Shown here one piece after another: positions 22,884 to 25,652 of a DNA stretch of 25,652 bases. This DNA comes from Fibrobacter sp. UBA4297. Its GTDB lineage: Bacteria > Fibrobacterota > Fibrobacteria > Fibrobacterales > Fibrobacteraceae. The stretch is from assembly GCF_002394865.1 (NCBI RefSeq), contig NZ_DGUZ01000026.1, positions 1 through 25,652 of the forward strand. Direction: 5' to 3'. Below the pieces are notes generated by a model. That model was not told the DNA's origin and did not search any database. It was given only the letters and a program-made list of their open reading frames with translations. The number at the start of each line of letters is the position of its first letter. Within the stretch, counting starts at the first letter, position 1. Made by a program: the position numbers and the translations under genes.

Positions 22884-23528
22884 ATGAAACTTGTTAAGAA
22901 ATTATTAAAGCGTTTTTCAATCCTTCTCGCGGCGATTCTTGCGAGCATGGTTCTCGTATTCTCCGTGACGATGGCGAACTTGTTCTTGACGGGTAAAATT
23001 TTCCACGAAAAGAAATTTGTCAAGACCGAAGTCTCTGTGAAAAAAGTTGAAGAAGTCGAAAAGAAGATTGAAAAAAAACGCACCGCACGCAAGCCAAACC
23101 GCCAAAAGTTGAATTCTCGCTCGCCCAAAGCGGGACCGCGTTTTGCCATGGCTCTTGGCGCCGTTTCAGGAACTGCGGGTGCTGCCATCAATAGCGAGCT
23201 CGTTGCCGATTTTCGAGGCGGCGCGCTCTCCACTGAAAAAGGCGATGTCGATAAAAAACCAGAAAGCCGCTCTGTCGCAAACTTTCAGGTGCCTCCGCAA
23301 ATCCGAGACCGCGAAATAGATGCCATGCTTCGTCTCAGTTTCTGCGTGGATGTTGGCGGACGCGCGTATGATATCAAAGTCATCGAAGAATCTCCCGCAG
23401 GCTCTGGACTTGCGCAAGCGGGGAAGGATGCTATTGCTCGTATGACTTTTGCTCCCGCCGAAAAGGACGGTAAAGCCGTTGCTTTCTGCGGCATGGAACA
23501 ACCCTTCGAAGTGAAGTTTAGAGACTAG
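22884..23528 (+). CDS. tonB: TonB-type energy transducer
   Basis: This 214-residue protein has an N-terminal anchor (about 12-36, FSILLAAILASMVLVFSVTM), a charged Lys/Glu linker (KKVEEVEKKIEKKR; short and not proline-rich), and a C-terminal TonB domain. The domain reads QVPPQIRDREIDAMLRLSF, VDVGGRAYDIKVIEESP, AGKDAIARMTFAPAEKDGK and ends QPFEVKFRD. Two Cys residues in it (SFCVDV, AFCGME) could form a disulfide. The ATG at 22884 is 13 bases after the exbD stop and starts the membrane anchor; the frame is open further upstream, but that part overlaps exbD. It should transmit proton-motive energy to a receptor, plausibly the one at 14719. Confidence 0.9.
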   Translation: MKLVKKLLKRFSILLAAILASMVLVFSVTMANLFLTGKIFHEKKFVKTEVSVKKVEEVEKKIEKKRTARKPNRQKLNSRSPKAGPRFAMALGAVSGTAGAAINSELVADFRGGALSTEKGDVDKKPESRSVANFQVPPQIRDREIDAMLRLSFCVDVGGRAYDIKVIEESPAGSGLAQAGKDAIARMTFAPAEKDGKAVAFCGMEQPFEVKFRD

Positions 23529-23529
23529 T

Positions 23530-24555
23530 ATGAAACCATTTTTTCTTGTTTTGCTTTTTGTAATGTCGTCGTTTGCAGCGCAATCGTCTTTTGACTTGAT
23601 GGATCGCGCGAATGCCCTTTATCGCAGTGGGAAATTCAAGCAAGCTATCCTCTTGTACCGCAAGGCCGAAGACCGCGGCGCCGATCCCGTTGCCGTGAGT
23701 TTCAACATCGCCAATAGCTATTACCAGATGGACAAATATCCCGAGGCGGCCGCCGCCTACCGCAAGGCTGTGGACTACTCCGAAGGCAATTTTGCTCCTG
23801 CGCTTTTCAATATGGCGAGCGTCTATTTCCGCTTAAAGCAGTTCCCGGAATGCATTGCCGTTTACCACCGTGCGCTCAAACTTGACCCCGATAACATTTC
23901 CGGTTGGCTTTACCTCGGCGAAGCCTACTCCAAAACCGGCGACAAAGTCGGAGCACTCCGCGCTATCGAAAACGCTTACCGCCTCGACAAAAATGATGTC
24001 AGCATCGTCTACCAACTTTCCGAAGCGAATATTGCTCTGAACGACTTTGACCGAGCCGTTGCCGTAATTCGCGAAGGCTACACGCTCCATCCCGAAGAAT
24101 CCGATTTCCTAGTCTACCTCGGCGATGTCTACCGCCTGAACAAGAATTTCGAAGAAAGTGCAAACGCTTACCGCGAAGCTCTTAGCGTGAAAATCGACGA
24201 CACGCAAATTATGTACAAACTCGCCGATGTCCTCGCTGAAGACAAAAAGCCTTACATCGCTATGGAAATCTTAAATAACATTTTGCAAATCAAACCCGAT
24301 TTTTCTGATGCCGCCATTTTCATGGGAAACCTCGCGTACGATGCCAAGTTCTATGACCGCGCGGAATCTGCTTACGAACTTGCCGCCAAGAACGGAAACT
24401 CCGAAGCTGTCTTTGGTTTCAAGAATATGGCCTACGATGCCCACGCACAAAAGCGCACAGAAGAATCCGTGCGCCTGCTGAAAGTCGCTTTAAAATATTT
24501 CCCTAACGATGCGAGCCTCACCGCAGACTTGCTCGAAATGCAGTCTGGAAACTGA
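23530..24555 (+). CDS. Exported TPR-repeat protein of the TonB operon
   Basis: This 341-residue protein has a signal peptide (MKPFFLVLLFVMSSFAA), followed by about eight tetratricopeptide repeats from residue 20 to the end. Examples are ALYRSGKFKQAILLYRKAE, SYYQMDKYPEAAAAYRKAV and VYRLNKNFEESANAYREAL. It starts one base after the tonB stop, so the two are surely co-transcribed. TPR proteins occupy the same last position in TonB2/TtpC clusters of Vibrio and Shewanella. It probably scaffolds the periplasmic side of the complex. A terminator follows at 24573. Confidence 0.9.
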   Translation: MKPFFLVLLFVMSSFAAQSSFDLMDRANALYRSGKFKQAILLYRKAEDRGADPVAVSFNIANSYYQMDKYPEAAAAYRKAVDYSEGNFAPALFNMASVYFRLKQFPECIAVYHRALKLDPDNISGWLYLGEAYSKTGDKVGALRAIENAYRLDKNDVSIVYQLSEANIALNDFDRAVAVIREGYTLHPEESDFLVYLGDVYRLNKNFEESANAYREALSVKIDDTQIMYKLADVLAEDKKPYIAMEILNNILQIKPDFSDAAIFMGNLAYDAKFYDRAESAYELAAKNGNSEAVFGFKNMAYDAHAQKRTEESVRLLKVALKYFPNDASLTADLLEMQSGN

Positions 24556-24572
24556 AATACATTTTGGGGTCG

Positions 24573-24610
24573 ACAAAGTAAAGGCGTAGAGTCCGGCTTC
24601 CTTTGTTTTA
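24573..24610 (+). terminator. Probable terminator of the TonB motor operon
   Basis: ACAAAG...CTTTGT pairs, with an inner AAG/CTT extension across a small internal loop, and is followed by TTTT. It lies 18 bases after the TPR gene stop. The T tract overlaps the first 35-bp repeat. Confidence 0.5.
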
Positions 24611-24639
24611 ACCCCGCTCAAAAAGAGCTCCTATAAGAC
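24605..24639. repeat. 35-bp CRISPR-like direct repeat, copy 1
   Basis: It begins GTTTTAACCCCGCTC and ends CTATAAGAC. It differs at two positions from copy 2 (24866-24900). It has an internal GCTC-AAAAA-GAGC hairpin, and near-complementary ends (GTTTTA/TAAGAC). Confidence 0.7.
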
Positions 24640-24658
24640 TGAAACTTGCCATGGGGTA

Positions 24659-24687
24659 TTGACTTTCCTTGTGAAAAATGGTATATT
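24659..24687 (+). promoter_or_regulatory. Strong sigma70-type promoter
   Basis: TTGACT, an exact 17-nt spacer, then TATATT. Each hexamer matches consensus at 5 of 6 positions. No plausible reading frame follows, so it may drive a small RNA starting near 24694. Confidence 0.6.
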
Positions 24688-24693
24688 ATGAGA

Positions 24694-24770
24694 GCTCGAT
24701 AGTCATGATGGGCTGCATCCCGTTTGAATGTCTTGAGAGAGGGCGGTTCCTTTGCAGAGGGCCGCCCTCT
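24694..24770 (+). ncRNA. Candidate small RNA with 3' hairpin
   Basis: The segment lies just downstream of the promoter at 24659. It holds a small GATG-loop-CATC stem and ends in a perfect 9-bp stem AGAGGGCGG/CCGCCCTCT (24738-24746 with 24762-24770). There is no T tract after it, so the 3' end is uncertain. It matches no RNA family I recognise. Confidence 0.35.
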
Positions 24771-24865
24771 ACCATTCTAAGGCTACTGGTAAATTACTGT
24801 TCCTGTCATTGCTTTTCCCGCTTTATCATCATTTGCGTAACTTGTATAAAGTCTGAAATCTTCTC

Positions 24866-24900
24866 GTTTTAACTCCGCTCAAAAAGAGCCCCTATAAGAC
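24866..24900. repeat. 35-bp CRISPR-like direct repeat, copy 2
   Basis: It begins GTTTTAACTCCGCTC and ends CTATAAGAC, the same orientation as copy 1 and 261 bases further on. The sequence between them contains no further copies, so this is not an intact array. Confidence 0.7.
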
Positions 24901-25129
24901 GTACTTTTGAATATACCTTATTTTATGCGGCTTCGCAAACGATTTTGCTCTGGAAAAATCAGAAAAATTGAAGAGATTCTTGTATTTTGGGCCAATTTTT
25001 TGGAGGCTTTGTACTTTTTTGCTAGTGAAGTGTTGAAATCCATAGTTGACAAAATAAACGATTTTGCTAACAACCGTTTGCAAAATTTGCAAAGTTTCGC
25101 TTTTTGAAAATTCTCTATTGTAGATTAGA

Positions 25130-25150
25130 ACCTCCAAACTTAATGGAGGT
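25130..25150 (+). promoter_or_regulatory. Hairpin sequestering the Shine-Dalgarno of the nuclease gene
   Basis: ACCTCCA (25130-25136) pairs perfectly with TGGAGGT (25144-25150) around a 7-nt loop. The GGAGG used by the ATG at 25157 is in the stem, which should repress translation. Confidence 0.6.
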
Positions 25151-25156
25151 GTAATT

Positions 25157-25652
25157 ATGAATCAATCTATTCCTGAAAAGCTAAAAGGCAAAACCTACAT
25201 CGACCCGAGAACCGATACCGGATTCAAGAGCCTGTTCGCCAGCAAGGATGCCATCAAGGACTTCGTTGATGGAATCTTGCACCTGAAAGGCGACGACCAA
25301 ATCAAGAATCTGAATTACTCGTTTGAACATACGTTAAGATTTATGATTCCCGAAGAGCGGAAAGTCATTTTGGATGCTTTCGCAACTACGGGTTCTAAGC
25401 GTTTCCTCAATATTGAAATGCAGAAGGCAGACCACAGTTTCTTTATCGACCGAACCATATTGTACAAAGCGTTCTTGATTATAAAAGGCAAGCATGAAAT
25501 GGATAAATCAGAAGAATTCAAAACGCTCACAAAAGAAGAAAAGGAATACCGGCGTTATGAAATTCCCGAAACAATATCCATTTGGATTTGTGATTTTGAA
25601 TTGCCGTACTGCATGGGAAAATACATTGATGAATGGGCTATTTATAGCAAGG
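25157..25652 (+). CDS. Rpn-family PD-(D/E)XK nuclease / putative transposase, partial (3' end beyond window)
   Basis: The frame stays open to the window edge, giving 165 residues. It resembles Rpn/PDDEXK-type recombination-promoting nucleases (TIGR01784): YIDPRTDTGFKSLFAS near the N-terminus, FVDGILHL, and the active-site region LDAFATTGSKRFLNIEMQKADHSF with Asp and the E-x-Q pair. IDRTILYKAFLI and the IWICDFELP strand follow. The family is multicopy in many gut bacteria, and members make DNA breaks that promote recombination. The start is secured by GGAGG seven bases upstream. That site is buried in a hairpin, suggesting low expression. No inverted repeats of an insertion sequence can be seen on this side. 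Confidence 0.88.
   Translation, partial: MNQSIPEKLKGKTYIDPRTDTGFKSLFASKDAIKDFVDGILHLKGDDQIKNLNYSFEHTLRFMIPEERKVILDAFATTGSKRFLNIEMQKADHSFFIDRTILYKAFLIIKGKHEMDKSEEFKTLTKEEKEYRRYEIPETISIWICDFELPYCMGKYIDEWAIYSK

Larger units (their letters stand above)
24556..25156. other. 600-base AT-rich gap without a convincing protein gene
   Basis: It contains a terminator, two 35-bp direct repeats, a strong sigma70-like promoter and hairpin (separate entries), a 13-bp direct repeat AAACGATTTTGCT (24937 and 25056), and the leader of the nuclease gene. Short open frames here lack Shine-Dalgarno sites and protein-like composition. Confidence 0.7.

Noticed and set aside
24678..24872. 64-codon plus-strand frame in the gap
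   Set aside because: Its ATG overlaps the -10 hexamer of the promoter and it has no Shine-Dalgarno; a small RNA is more likely.
24605..24900. An intact CRISPR array
   Set aside because: There are only two repeat copies with 226 bp between them and no regular spacers or cas genes in the window.

Overview
The window looks like chromosomal DNA of a Fibrobacter-type bacterium (Fibrobacterota). The best marker is the protein at 5680-6435 (minus), which has the 'Fibrobacter succinogenes major paralogous' (FISUMP, TIGR02145) sequence pattern. The intergenic spaces are filled with short palindromic repeats of several families. These assignments rest on reading motifs; no database search was run.

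Region 1 (1-10742) is mostly ordinary housekeeping and accessory genes. It holds a partial glutathione peroxidase, a MutT-like Nudix hydrolase, a ketopantoate reductase (PanE), an exported Cys-rich protein with an AgmX/PglI (TonB-like) C-terminal domain, and a Gfo/Idh/MocA oxidoreductase fused to a TolB-like beta-propeller. It continues with the FISUMP membrane protein, an SLC13-type transporter, peptidase T, an orphan Vsr endonuclease and a TM1586-like nitroreductase.

Region 2 (10859-24555) is the part worth attention. An ECF sigma factor, a one-TM anti-sigma-like protein and an exported caspase-like protease with a repeat/beta-barrel C-terminus form a tightly overlapping operon. Next come a TonB-dependent receptor and a DUF4249-like lipoprotein. 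A six-gene energy-transduction operon follows: DUF3450 protein, TtpC-like long ExbB, ExbB, ExbD, TonB, TPR protein. This is the gene order of the TonB2/TtpC systems of marine gammaproteobacteria. The three units share an almost identical upstream element, GGTRACAS-N14-GGTGTTMCAT, always with 22 nt from the start of the first half to the start of the second. The simplest reading is one autoregulated ECF regulon that couples a surface caspase/barrel protein, an outer-membrane receptor with its lipoprotein partner, and a dedicated TonB motor. An operator for a dimeric regulator is the alternative.

Repeats have invaded this operon region and altered reading frames. They form the N-terminal part of the lipoprotein signal sequence, they separate the Shine-Dalgarno/ATG of the TtpC-like gene from its signal peptide by 237 in-frame bases, and they form the C-terminal tail of ExbB.

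Region 3 (24556-25652) is a 600-base AT-rich gap. It holds a terminator, two near-identical 35-bp CRISPR-like direct repeats, and between them a strong sigma70-type promoter with a hairpin (possible small RNA). It ends with a partial Rpn-type PD-(D/E)XK nuclease/transposase gene whose Shine-Dalgarno is locked in a hairpin.
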